The notes under the pieces were generated by a model that ran no database searches, had not been told where the DNA came from, and saw only the letters and a program-made list of their open reading frames with translations. Below are positions 41,107 through 50,078 of a DNA stretch of 64,000 nucleotides, in pieces (position 1 is the stretch's first letter; every line of letters starts with the position of its first letter). Made by a program: the position numbers and the translations under genes. This DNA comes from Acidimicrobiaceae bacterium (GTDB lineage: Bacteria; Actinomycetota; Acidimicrobiia; Acidimicrobiales; RAAP-2): contig PLHJ01000005.1 of the NCBI GenBank assembly GCA_003138895.1, positions 113,086 through 177,085 on the forward strand. The letters are read 5' to 3'.

Positions 41107-42315
41107 TTAGTTGAGTCGCTCGACAATCATGGACATTCCTTGTCCACCACCGACGCACATTGATTCCATGCCGAAGGTCTTGTCGTCGTCTTCCAAAGCG
41201 TTGAGCAATGTCGTCATGATGCGAGCACCGGTCATTCCAAAGGGGTGTCCGAGCGCAATGCCGCCACCCTTGACGTTCAATTTGTCCCACGAGATGCCCA
41301 GGTGCTTGGCACTGGGAATAACTTGGGCGGCGAAGGCCTCGTTGATTTCGACGAGGTCAATGTCGTCAATGCTCAAATCGGCGCGGCGAAGCGCTTGGCG
41401 ACACGCCTCGATGGGTCCGAGTCCCATGATTTCGGGGTTAAGACCACTCACGCCGCTTGACACAATGCGTGCCAGAGGTGTGATGCCCAACTCTTTGGCC
41501 TTGGTGTCACTCATCACAATTACGGCTGCGGCGCCGTCGTTCAGCGGGCAAGCGTTACCGGCGGTGACTTTGCCACCTTCACGGAAAACTGGCTGTAGCT
41601 GCGAAAGCTTTTCGACGGTAGTTCCGGCTCGCGGACCATCATCCTTTTTTACGACGGTGCCGTCGGGGAGTGTTACCGGAATAATCTCTCGCTCGAAGAA
41701 ACCGTTTTCCTGGCTTGCTACGGCACGAGCCTGCGACAACGCTGCGAACTCATCCATCTCTTCTCGCGAGACATTCTCGAACTCGGCAACGTTCTCAGCG
41801 GTTTGTCCCATGGCAATGTAAATGTCGGGCAGCCCGGGCTGGGGCGTCCAAGGATCGCCAGCCTTTTCGGAACGCGACGCCGTGCGGGCGAGTGCGTCAC
41901 TAAATAGCGGGTTCATTGCCTTGCCACTATCGGAAGCGCCGGAGGCGAACCTCGAGACCGTCTCGACACCGGCGGCGATAAAGACATCACCTTCGCCAGC
42001 CTTGATGGCGTGGGCCGCCATGCGGATGGTCTGCAGTGAAGAAGAACAGTATCGATTCACTGTGACGCCGGGCACATCACTTAGTCCGGCCAACACGGCC
42101 ACCACGCGAGCAATGTTGAAACCCGATTCACCAGCGGGCTGTCCACAACCAAGAATGAGGTCTTCCACACTCTGAGGGTTCAACTGGGGAACCTTCGAAA
42201 GCACTTCAGTGACGACAAGTGCGGTGAGGTCGTCGGGTCGCATGTCGACAAGTGATCCCTTGAACGCGCGACCAATGGGTGTGCGTCCAGTAGCGACGAT
42301 GACGGCTTCGGGCAT
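41107..42315 (-). CDS. Acetyl-CoA C-acyltransferase (thiolase)
   Basis: VNRYCSSSLQTIRMAAHAI (catalytic Cys), NEAFAAQVI, GGGIALGHPFGMTGAR, MCVGGGQGMSMIVE. Confidence 0.95.
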   Translation of the reverse strand: MPEAVIVATGRTPIGRAFKGSLVDMRPDDLTALVVTEVLSKVPQLNPQSVEDLILGCGQPAGESGFNIARVVAVLAGLSDVPGVTVNRYCSSSLQTIRMAAHAIKAGEGDVFIAAGVETVSRFASGASDSGKAMNPLFSDALARTASRSEKAGDPWTPQPGLPDIYIAMGQTAENVAEFENVSREEMDEFAALSQARAVASQENGFFEREIIPVTLPDGTVVKKDDGPRAGTTVEKLSQLQPVFREGGKVTAGNACPLNDGAAAVIVMSDTKAKELGITPLARIVSSGVSGLNPEIMGLGPIEACRQALRRADLSIDDIDLVEINEAFAAQVIPSAKHLGISWDKLNVKGGGIALGHPFGMTGARIMTTLLNALEDDDKTFGMESMCVGGGQGMSMIVERLN

Positions 42316-42329
42316 GATTCCTCCTCATT

Positions 42330-42345
42330 GTTACTCAGAAGTAAC
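42330..42345. promoter_or_regulatory. Palindrome GTTACT-CAGA-AGTAAC immediately upstream of thiolase
   Basis: Perfect 6-bp arms, 15 bp upstream of the thiolase start codon (minus strand). Confidence 0.55.
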
Positions 42346-42385
42346 TCTGGCGAGCATAGCCAGCGGGCGCACCCGCGGGTGAAAA

Positions 42386-43513
42386 CTACGAGAGCACGTG
42401 AAACCAGGTTTGAGCGAGCAAACCCACCAGCGCGCCACCAGCCAAAACCCACGTCGTGGACACGTGACGACGCCAAAAAAGCACGACGACCGAAACAGCC
42501 ATTACCCCGATTTGCCAAGGGGCGTGGCTGTTACTCGCGAGAACGCCGGCCGAAGCCAAAATGGCACCCGCGGCCGCGGGACCCGCACCGTTAAGAAATG
42601 ATCTAGCCGTTGGGTGGCGACGAAGCGCAGTGACGTGTCGGGCACCGAAAGCGAGGATGACAAACGACGGAGCAAACGCAACGAGAGCGGCCATGATGCC
42701 GCCAGCCCATCCAGCGGCGGCGTAACCCACAGCGGCAACGGTGGCAACAACTGGACCGGGAGTGATTTGACCAATGGCGACGGCAGTCAAAAAAGCCTGA
42801 CCGGTCATCCAGTGATGAGCCCCGACGGCGCTCGAACGCATCATTGGCACTATGACGAATCCACCGCCGAAGCTCAGTAGACCAACCTTTAGAGCCATGG
42901 CCATGAGAGACGACTTGGTTGCACCGAGACCGAAAAATCCCGCCAACTTCGATACGGTGTTTTGATCCCAGAGAATCTCAGCGAGACCACAAGCAATCAT
43001 GGCCACAGGGAGAAATGCCGGCGCGACTGCGCACGTGGCACCACCAACGACGATGTACGTCACCGTGCGCGCACGAGGAGTCGTCAAGTTCGAGCGCTGC
43101 AGGTAACCACGCGAAATTTCCCAACCTGCGCGCAACGCAATGGGTGCAATCACGGCGCCCGCGCCGAGCGCCGTTGCTTCCAAGAGACGGGGTTCGTGGC
43201 TTGAGAGCAAGAAGGTGGAAAGAATCAACACCAATAGCACCGCAGGACTAATAAAGCACAGCGCTGCTCCACACAGGCCCAAAAATCCGCGAAGACGCCA
43301 ACCCAGCCACATCGCGAGTTGGGTAGAAGCGGGACCGGGAAGAAGCGATACTGCCGCAAACGCGTCACTGAATTCTGCGTCGGCCACCGCACCTGTCGTG
43401 ACCCACTGTTGGCGCATGATCAACACGTGGGCCGGTGGGCCACCAAAACCGAGAAAGCCCAGACGGAGAAATCGCTGAAAAAATAGACCCCACGGTGGCT
43501 CATTCACAGTCAC
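42386..43513 (-). CDS. chrA: Chromate transporter (ChrA family)
   Basis: 375 aa; two CHR halves: FLRLGFLGFGGPPAHVLIMRQQWV, FAAVSLLPGPASTQLAMWLGWR; LLSFGGGFVIVPMM, IGQITPGPVVATVAAVGYAAAGW. Confidence 0.93.
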   Translation of the reverse strand: MTVNEPPWGLFFQRFLRLGFLGFGGPPAHVLIMRQQWVTTGAVADAEFSDAFAAVSLLPGPASTQLAMWLGWRLRGFLGLCGAALCFISPAVLLVLILSTFLLSSHEPRLLEATALGAGAVIAPIALRAGWEISRGYLQRSNLTTPRARTVTYIVVGGATCAVAPAFLPVAMIACGLAEILWDQNTVSKLAGFFGLGATKSSLMAMALKVGLLSFGGGFVIVPMMRSSAVGAHHWMTGQAFLTAVAIGQITPGPVVATVAAVGYAAAGWAGGIMAALVAFAPSFVILAFGARHVTALRRHPTARSFLNGAGPAAAGAILASAGVLASNSHAPWQIGVMAVSVVVLFWRRHVSTTWVLAGGALVGLLAQTWFHVLS

Positions 43514-43587
43514 GCGCTGAGCCTAAGCAATACGGTGCCGATGCGTCGTGCAATTCAAACCTAAGATTTCTCTGGTCCCACGACTAG

Positions 43588-45729
43588 ATGAGGTTTATGA
43601 GTACAGAGTTCGAAGAGTCGGTGACACCGGATTTTCGACTCGACGTTCAAGGACTCCGAGCCATTGCCGTCGGCCTCGTTATCCTGTACCACTTCAATTT
43701 GTTGGGATTCAATGGCGGCTACGTGGGCGTTGACGTCTTCTTTGTGATCTCGGGCTTCGTCATTGCGGGTGTTCTACTGCGCGATACCGCCAAGCACGGA
43801 CGTCCGTCGTTGCTGCAGTTCTACGCGCGCCGAGCTCGTCGCATTATTCCCGCGTCAACAACGGTGCTCGTCACTACGGTGGTCGCTTCGTATTTACTAT
43901 TTGGTCGATACGCCACGGCCGCGGTGGCGAACGACGCGCGAGCCGCTGCACTTTTTGTGGCGAATTATCACTTCGCGTGGGAAGGGACGAATTACTTTGC
44001 TTCCCAACAAGCCCCATCGGCATTGCTGCACTTCTGGTCTTTGGCTGTTGAAGAACAGTTCTATTTTGTTATCCCGGCACTGGTGCTGTTGGTCGCAACG
44101 GTGTCAAGGAATTTTCGGAGGCATCTCGCTCTCGTCGTCACCGTGATTGTCGTGGCGTCGCTTGTTTGGTCGTACCTCTCGACTAACAACGATCCCATTA
44201 CCGCCTACTACTCAATTCTCACACGCGCCTGGGAGCTTGGCGTTGGCATACTCGTCGCGCTCGCCGTACGACGACTTTCAACTCTTCGCGCATCAGTTGC
44301 CGCCACTGCTACGTGGTTAGGTGTTGGACTCATACTGGCGGCCGCCTGGGGATTTAGTGGAACGACGGTGTATCCCGGTCTCGCCGCAGTTGTTCCCGTG
44401 GCGGGAGCGGCTCTCGTTATTTTGGGAGGAGCCGCCCGACCGCGAATGGGCGCCAGCTCCGTGTTGTCGACACGATCCTTTGTCTACGTCGGCGACCTTT
44501 CGTATTCTTTATACCTCTGGCACTTTCCAGTTATTGCACTCGCCGCCCAGCGTCAGTCCACACCTCTTTCCTTAGCGACACGACTGGTGTGCCTCGTTAT
44601 TGCCGTCGTGCTCTCACTCGTTAGTTTTTACGTTGTGGAACGACCTTTTCGAAGTGCTCGGCTCCTGCGCAAACGCTCGAGCGCTGCGCTCGGTGTCGGC
44701 GCCGTTGGTATTTCTCTTTCGCTGCTCGTTGCCACTGTTGCTCTTCCTTCAGCGGGAGGGTCTGCCACGACGGTCGCGGGACACCCCGCGCTCGCGCAAC
44801 TGGAACAACAAGTCGAGAGCGCCACCGCTGCCACGAGTCTGCCGTCGTCGACATTCCCAGCGCTGTCACTCAATCTTGATGCGACGACGTTTTCTATTCC
44901 CTCGATGATCGCAAATTGTTCGCCACCGAGCGCAGGTTATGTGGTTCCCGCCTGTGCGTACGGCGACACGTCAAGCAACAAGACGGTCGTGCTCTACGGT
45001 AATTCGCAAGCCCAGATGTGGGCCCCGGCACTTGATTGGCTCGGAAAGAGAGATCACTTCAAGGTCGTGCCCATTATGAAAGCCGCGTGTGGTGTATTTA
45101 TTGACAGGGGCTACGTGGGACCGAACGGTCAAGTCGGAACGCTTTGTCTGCATTTTGCGCAATGGTCGACGCAGAAAATCAACGCACTGCAACCGGCACT
45201 TGTCATCATTGCGACAACGCCGGGCGAACAACTAAAGCCCGGCGCAAGCGCTTCGCAACTTGGTCCCAACGGCCGTTTGCCGGCAAGTTCGACGGAACAA
45301 ATCGGTGTGCAACGTATGACGAAGGATTACCAAAAATTCCTCGCGGGCTTACATCTGGCAAAGAAATCGGTCGTGATGCTCAGCAACATTCCTATCCCTG
45401 CGCACCCGTCGAACGCTCTCGCGTACCCGAACGAATGCCTCTTAGAACATCCGCACGCTATTCAACAATGTTCGTCACCCCAGTCAGGTGTCGACACGAG
45501 TGAATGGCACCAAGCCTTAGTGGCCGCGACTGCGGCGACCAGCACGGCATTGATTGACGTCGATCCATTGCTTTGTTCGAAAGGTATGTGCCCCACGATT
45601 GTTGACCGAATTTTGGTGCACTTCGATACGGATCATTTGTCGGGTCCGTACACGCTGTACGCTGCGTTCGCCTTTGGTCAACTACTCGCGGGCTACCTGC
45701 CCAGTGCCGACTACTCAGCGGCTTTGTAG
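43588..45729 (+). CDS. Acyltransferase 3 (OafA/YrhL-like) with C-terminal SGNH-like domain
   Basis: FRLDVQGLRAIAVGLVILYHF, GGYVGVDVFFVISGFVI, FWSLAVEEQFY, C-terminal VVLYGNSQAQMWAPAL / DHLSGPYT. Confidence 0.92.
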   Translation: MRFMSTEFEESVTPDFRLDVQGLRAIAVGLVILYHFNLLGFNGGYVGVDVFFVISGFVIAGVLLRDTAKHGRPSLLQFYARRARRIIPASTTVLVTTVVASYLLFGRYATAAVANDARAAALFVANYHFAWEGTNYFASQQAPSALLHFWSLAVEEQFYFVIPALVLLVATVSRNFRRHLALVVTVIVVASLVWSYLSTNNDPITAYYSILTRAWELGVGILVALAVRRLSTLRASVAATATWLGVGLILAAAWGFSGTTVYPGLAAVVPVAGAALVILGGAARPRMGASSVLSTRSFVYVGDLSYSLYLWHFPVIALAAQRQSTPLSLATRLVCLVIAVVLSLVSFYVVERPFRSARLLRKRSSAALGVGAVGISLSLLVATVALPSAGGSATTVAGHPALAQLEQQVESATAATSLPSSTFPALSLNLDATTFSIPSMIANCSPPSAGYVVPACAYGDTSSNKTVVLYGNSQAQMWAPALDWLGKRDHFKVVPIMKAACGVFIDRGYVGPNGQVGTLCLHFAQWSTQKINALQPALVIIATTPGEQLKPGASASQLGPNGRLPASSTEQIGVQRMTKDYQKFLAGLHLAKKSVVMLSNIPIPAHPSNALAYPNECLLEHPHAIQQCSSPQSGVDTSEWHQALVAATAATSTALIDVDPLLCSKGMCPTIVDRILVHFDTDHLSGPYTLYAAFAFGQLLAGYLPSADYSAAL

Positions 45730-47331
45730 CCATTCGGTCATTTCACGGTGGTGACGTGCGTAGTCCATCTTGCCGTTCACGGCCCGTCCAATGCTCGTCA
45801 CGTGACGGACGAGCTTGGGCGCCTTATATGCGGCGAGATGTGTCTTGACGAACGTGACGAGTCCGTGCTCGTCAAAATGTTCATTCGGGTGTAGTTCCAC
45901 GACAGCCACAACTCGCTGACCAAAGGTTTCATCAGGCACACCAAGCACGCACGCGTCGGCAACCGACGGGTGCTTCTTTAAAGCCTCTTCCACTTCTTCG
46001 GGAAATACCTTCTCGCCACCCGTGTTGATGCACTGCGAACCTCGGCCCAAGAGCACGATGGTGCCGTCGTCATTCACCTTGGCCATGTCGCCCGGCACCG
46101 AATAGCGCACACCGTCAAGTACGGGAAAGGTGCGCTGCGTTTTTTCGGGGTCGCGAAAATAACCAAGGGGGAGTCGTCCGCCGAGCATTACTTTTCCAAT
46201 TTCGTCACTGCCCGGCTGCACATCGCGGCCGTCATCGCCAATAACTCGAACGTCAGCTCCCGCCGAAAACTGCGCGGTGCGAGGACCACGGGCGCCAGAA
46301 GAAATACTGCCGCCAAGGCCCAAGGCTTCTGATGATCCAAGGGTGTCCGCGCAGAGCATTGAAGGATTGTGTTTTAAAAGACCTTCTTTTATCTCTTCGC
46401 TCCACATCGCACCAGAACTACCAATCATTTGGACAGAGCGCAAGGAATAGGCATCAGGCTTTTCATCGAGGACTCGCAGTAGTGGCCGGGCGAAGGGATC
46501 GCCGACGATGACCACCACCTGCACGCCGCGTTCGGTGATGACGCGGGCCATCTCTTCGGGGTCGTAGGAGATATCGCTCAACAACACGATGCGTCCACCG
46601 TTCATGAAATTTCGCATGGCGCTAAAGAGACCGGTGCCGTGCATGAGGGGACAGGCCGGCAACATGATTCGCCCAGGTCCCGCCTCTTTCATCAACGAGA
46701 CGACGTCATTGAGGTTGCCGTCATCGGGATAGCGAGGGCTTGCCCCTTCGTTGAGTCGAGCAAAAAGATCATCCTGTCGCCACATCACACCCTTGGGAAG
46801 CCCCGTTGTTCCCCCGGTGTAGAGCAACAAAAGATCGTCGCCCGAACCCGTGGGCATGGGGACTCGCTCGTGGCGTGCCACTTCGAAGAACGGTGTGGCC
46901 CACGATGGACACGGCGACGTTCCGTCATCAACGTGGACAAAATGCTGCAGTAGGGGCAAATGTTTTCGTGCCTCATTCACTTGTTCTGTGAATGCTCCGT
47001 GGAAAACAACAACACGAGCTTCAGCGTTATCAAAGAGGTAAATCAGCTCATCTGCCTTGTAGCGGTAATTGGTATTCATGGGTACGAGCCGGGCGTTCAG
47101 TGCGCCCGCAAATCCAATGAGGTATTCGGGACAGTTATATAAATAGAGAGCCAACGAACTCTGCAGCGGCAGATTTAGTTCGAGTAACCAACTGGCGAAA
47201 CTCTCACTCTGCTCTCCAAATTCGGACCAGGTGACGACGCGGTCCCCTTGCTCAATGGCAATCTCGGTGGGCTGAAGGCCACCGATGGCCCGCCAAACAT
47301 TGGCGAAGTTCCAGTTCGACACATCCCCCAC
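45715..47331 (-). CDS. Acyl-CoA synthetase (AMP-dependent ligase)
   Basis: LLLYTGGTTGLPKGVMW, ALGLGGSISSG, GRGSQCINTGGEKVFPEEVEEALKKHPSV, VNGKMDY. Confidence 0.93.
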   Translation of the reverse strand: MGDVSNWNFANVWRAIGGLQPTEIAIEQGDRVVTWSEFGEQSESFASWLLELNLPLQSSLALYLYNCPEYLIGFAGALNARLVPMNTNYRYKADELIYLFDNAEARVVVFHGAFTEQVNEARKHLPLLQHFVHVDDGTSPCPSWATPFFEVARHERVPMPTGSGDDLLLLYTGGTTGLPKGVMWRQDDLFARLNEGASPRYPDDGNLNDVVSLMKEAGPGRIMLPACPLMHGTGLFSAMRNFMNGGRIVLLSDISYDPEEMARVITERGVQVVVIVGDPFARPLLRVLDEKPDAYSLRSVQMIGSSGAMWSEEIKEGLLKHNPSMLCADTLGSSEALGLGGSISSGARGPRTAQFSAGADVRVIGDDGRDVQPGSDEIGKVMLGGRLPLGYFRDPEKTQRTFPVLDGVRYSVPGDMAKVNDDGTIVLLGRGSQCINTGGEKVFPEEVEEALKKHPSVADACVLGVPDETFGQRVVAVVELHPNEHFDEHGLVTFVKTHLAAYKAPKLVRHVTSIGRAVNGKMDYARHHREMTEWLQSR

Positions 47332-47342
47332 TTTGTCCCTCG

Positions 47343-47362
47343 AGTAACTATCGCAGGTTACT
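47343..47362. promoter_or_regulatory. Inverted repeat AGTAAC-N8-GTTACT upstream of acyl-CoA synthetase
   Basis: Same 6-mer halves as the palindrome upstream of the thiolase at 42330, opposite arrangement; overlaps riboflavin synthase stop. Confidence 0.4.
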
Positions 47363-47870
47363 GAGTCGCACCGACGTTGAGGGGACCGGCGTCACCAAAA
47401 CCTTGACGAACCCCTTGACCCGCTCGCTTCGCCAGTTGTTCAGGTTCAAACAACATCCAATAGGCATTTCGTGCGTGCTTGCGGGAACGGTCGTCAAACA
47501 CTGATGCCAGCACGGCGGGGTCGTCGGACTCATCCTCGTGCACGAAGACCTCCAAAATCGGCGTCGACGTGAGCAACTGCGCCTGCATGATTCCCTGAGC
47601 GGCTTCGTGGGCGCATTGCTTGTCGATCGGCGCGCTTCCGGGCATCCCAAGTGCGACGACGATGCTGCAGTGATCTTTCTCGATCAGATTTTTAGCGGCA
47701 ACAGCGAGGTCCTTGAAGCCGGGCACAGTCTTGGTGAGGACAATAAATTTCTCGCCGTAACCCGGGCACGTTCCCAGTTCGTCGACCGCTGCTTTTCCCA
47801 TGTTGTACCGAGCGAACATGGTGTCAACCACGCCAATGCGCACCGGCTGGTGTTTCTTTTTCTTTCCCAC
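47358..47870 (-). CDS. ribC: Archaeal-type riboflavin synthase (RibC, lumazine-synthase-like fold)
   Basis: 170 aa; RIGVVDTMFARYNMGKAAV, KTVPGFKDLAVAAKNLIEKDHCSIVVALGMPGSAPIDKQCAHEAAQGIMQAQLLTSTPILEVFVHEDE, RQGFGDAGP match the archaeal RibC pattern. Confidence 0.88.
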   Translation of the reverse strand: MGKKKKHQPVRIGVVDTMFARYNMGKAAVDELGTCPGYGEKFIVLTKTVPGFKDLAVAAKNLIEKDHCSIVVALGMPGSAPIDKQCAHEAAQGIMQAQLLTSTPILEVFVHEDESDDPAVLASVFDDRSRKHARNAYWMLFEPEQLAKRAGQGVRQGFGDAGPLNVGATQ

Positions 47871-47950
47871 GTCAATCCTCGTCCCATCTGTGCTCTTTCC
47901 AGTGTAGGAACTTACGTCGGTGCCAGACGGAAAGCCTCTTTACAACGTGT

Positions 47951-50005
47951 TTGCCCAACACAAAGGAATTTCTAAAGAACCGTCGATACTTTCGACACGT
48001 GGCGACGGACGTACGAACACGATTCCTACTTCGAACTGACGTCGACGCCGCCGCGGAATCTAGGCACCGCCCTTCGTGGACAGTTGGCTGGCGCTTCGCT
48101 GTCGTCGCAACTATCTCGTTTCTCGTTCCCGACCTTCTGCTCTTTCGCGGGATCGTTTTTTCTTCGACGCTACGGATAGCCGGTTGGGGTTTTCCCGATA
48201 ACTATCAACAGGTCTGGTTTCTTGAGTGGCCCGCTCACGCGCTCGCCACGGGACAGAACATATTTGTTTCACACTCGCTCAACTATCCCTTCAGTGTCAA
48301 CCTAATGACGAACACGTCGATGATTCTTCTCGGCGTCCTTGCAACACCGCTGACGTTACTTGCGGGTCCCATAGTGACCTATAACGTGCTTTTAGCTCTG
48401 GGACTGTTGGCAAGCGCTCTCGCAATGACGTACGCCGCGCACAAGATTTGGCTACGTCCACCTTGGGCGTTACTCGCTGGTTATATCTACGGCTTTTCGA
48501 GTTTTGAGGTAGGTGAAGCGACGTCGCACGTGTTCATGGTCTTTGCCGTATTTCCTCCGTTGATATTTCTGGTTGTCGCGAGTTTGATTCTTGAAACGCT
48601 GTCAGTTTGTCGCGCCGGCATAACGCTTGGCATTTTGTTTGCCCTCTGTGCGCTCATTTCTTTTGAGCGATGCTTTGACACCGCTTTCGTCACCGCCGCG
48701 GCTTCGATCGTCGCCGCGGTCATTTGGCGAGAATCGTTGACGCACGAAGTCATCCGTCGGGTTGCCACGGGGCTCGGGTACGCACTACTTGCCTTTACCT
48801 GCGTGATGGCAGTGCCTTTTAGTTTTGCCTTGTTTGGACCTGAACACGTCTCCCTGAATGTGCATAACTACGTTGCCCTGTACCACGGCTATCTGTCTCA
48901 ATTCTTTCTCGGTGGACCAGCTGCGTTTCCGCCGGTCGCTCCCACGTTTCATTGGACATGGAATTTGTTTACGAGTACTTCGAGGAACCAATTATTCGTG
49001 GGTGTGCCGCTCATCATCTTTTTGTTGATGGCCATTGCGCGAAACCGTCGATTGAAGACCATGTATTTCTTCCTTGTGGTGGGGACGTTTTTAATACTGA
49101 TGACACTAGGAAACTCGGTGTACCTCGGAGGTTCGTGGTCACTATGGTCGCCGGTGCGCTACCTCGACAAACTTCCGCTCTTTAGTAGTGCGTTACCCGA
49201 GCGCTTTGGCATGTTCGTATGGCTGCTCATTGCCTTTGTGACGGCGGCGGTACTGCAAAGTTGGTCGACGATCATCGTCGACGACGCCACGGGGCGAAAG
49301 CTCGACATTGGACGTTGGTCACTCGCGGTCGTCGTCGTATCCGCGATAACAATTTCTTCGCACCCGATGGAGGCGGTGTTCGTCGCGTTGGGATTTTTCA
49401 TTATCGAAGTCATTCGACTTCGCCGGCTAACCGCTCGGGGAAAGGGGAGAGTGACCGCCTTTGCGAGCACCGTTGCTCTCAGCATTGTTCTCCCGTTTGC
49501 TTCACTCGGCCCACTCGTGTCGGCGTCGCCGGGCATCGCATCGTGGTTTTCTACTTCTTCAAGCGAGCACCTTTTGTCAGAAAACAAAACAGTGTTGTGG
49601 TACCCGTACCCGAGCGCACTGAACGACCAAGCAATGCTCGTTCAGGCTCAAACGGGAGTGAAATTTCGCCTGGTCGGTGGCTACGCAATCGTCCGCGGCG
49701 ATGGTTATGGTACGTCGGTGCTGCCTCTTTCGCCGACGGCCCTTCCTGACATGCTTCTTCGCACGTACGACGGCAGCAGAACCGGTGCGCTCAATGACAA
49801 TATTCTCCCCGTCGGTCCGCTACCACCACTCACGTCCAGAACGATTCATTCCTTCCATGTTTTCGTAGCGAAATATCATGTCTCGACGATTGTTATGCAA
49901 TGGACGGGAGCGAAACCCGCGTTGGCACTCAAATATCTCGAGGCGGCCTTTGGCCCACCAACGATTAAAGACGGTGGGGCCGTTCGATACTGGTCGTTCA
50001 AATAA
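47951..50005 (+). CDS. Large polytopic membrane protein, GT-C-like
   Basis: 684 aa, >10 TM helices; GWGFPDNYQQVWFLEWPAHALATGQNIFVSHSLNYPFSVNLMTNTSM resembles GT-C-type luminal loop; start uncertain. Confidence 0.6.
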   Translation: MPNTKEFLKNRRYFRHVATDVRTRFLLRTDVDAAAESRHRPSWTVGWRFAVVATISFLVPDLLLFRGIVFSSTLRIAGWGFPDNYQQVWFLEWPAHALATGQNIFVSHSLNYPFSVNLMTNTSMILLGVLATPLTLLAGPIVTYNVLLALGLLASALAMTYAAHKIWLRPPWALLAGYIYGFSSFEVGEATSHVFMVFAVFPPLIFLVVASLILETLSVCRAGITLGILFALCALISFERCFDTAFVTAAASIVAAVIWRESLTHEVIRRVATGLGYALLAFTCVMAVPFSFALFGPEHVSLNVHNYVALYHGYLSQFFLGGPAAFPPVAPTFHWTWNLFTSTSRNQLFVGVPLIIFLLMAIARNRRLKTMYFFLVVGTFLILMTLGNSVYLGGSWSLWSPVRYLDKLPLFSSALPERFGMFVWLLIAFVTAAVLQSWSTIIVDDATGRKLDIGRWSLAVVVVSAITISSHPMEAVFVALGFFIIEVIRLRRLTARGKGRVTAFASTVALSIVLPFASLGPLVSASPGIASWFSTSSSEHLLSENKTVLWYPYPSALNDQAMLVQAQTGVKFRLVGGYAIVRGDGYGTSVLPLSPTALPDMLLRTYDGSRTGALNDNILPVGPLPPLTSRTIHSFHVFVAKYHVSTIVMQWTGAKPALALKYLEAAFGPPTIKDGGAVRYWSFK

Positions 50006-50078
50006 GGAGTTTGGTCCTTTTACGCTTCACGACACCGTGTTGGGTGAGGCCTAGAGTGAGAATCGACCGAAAAGGGGT

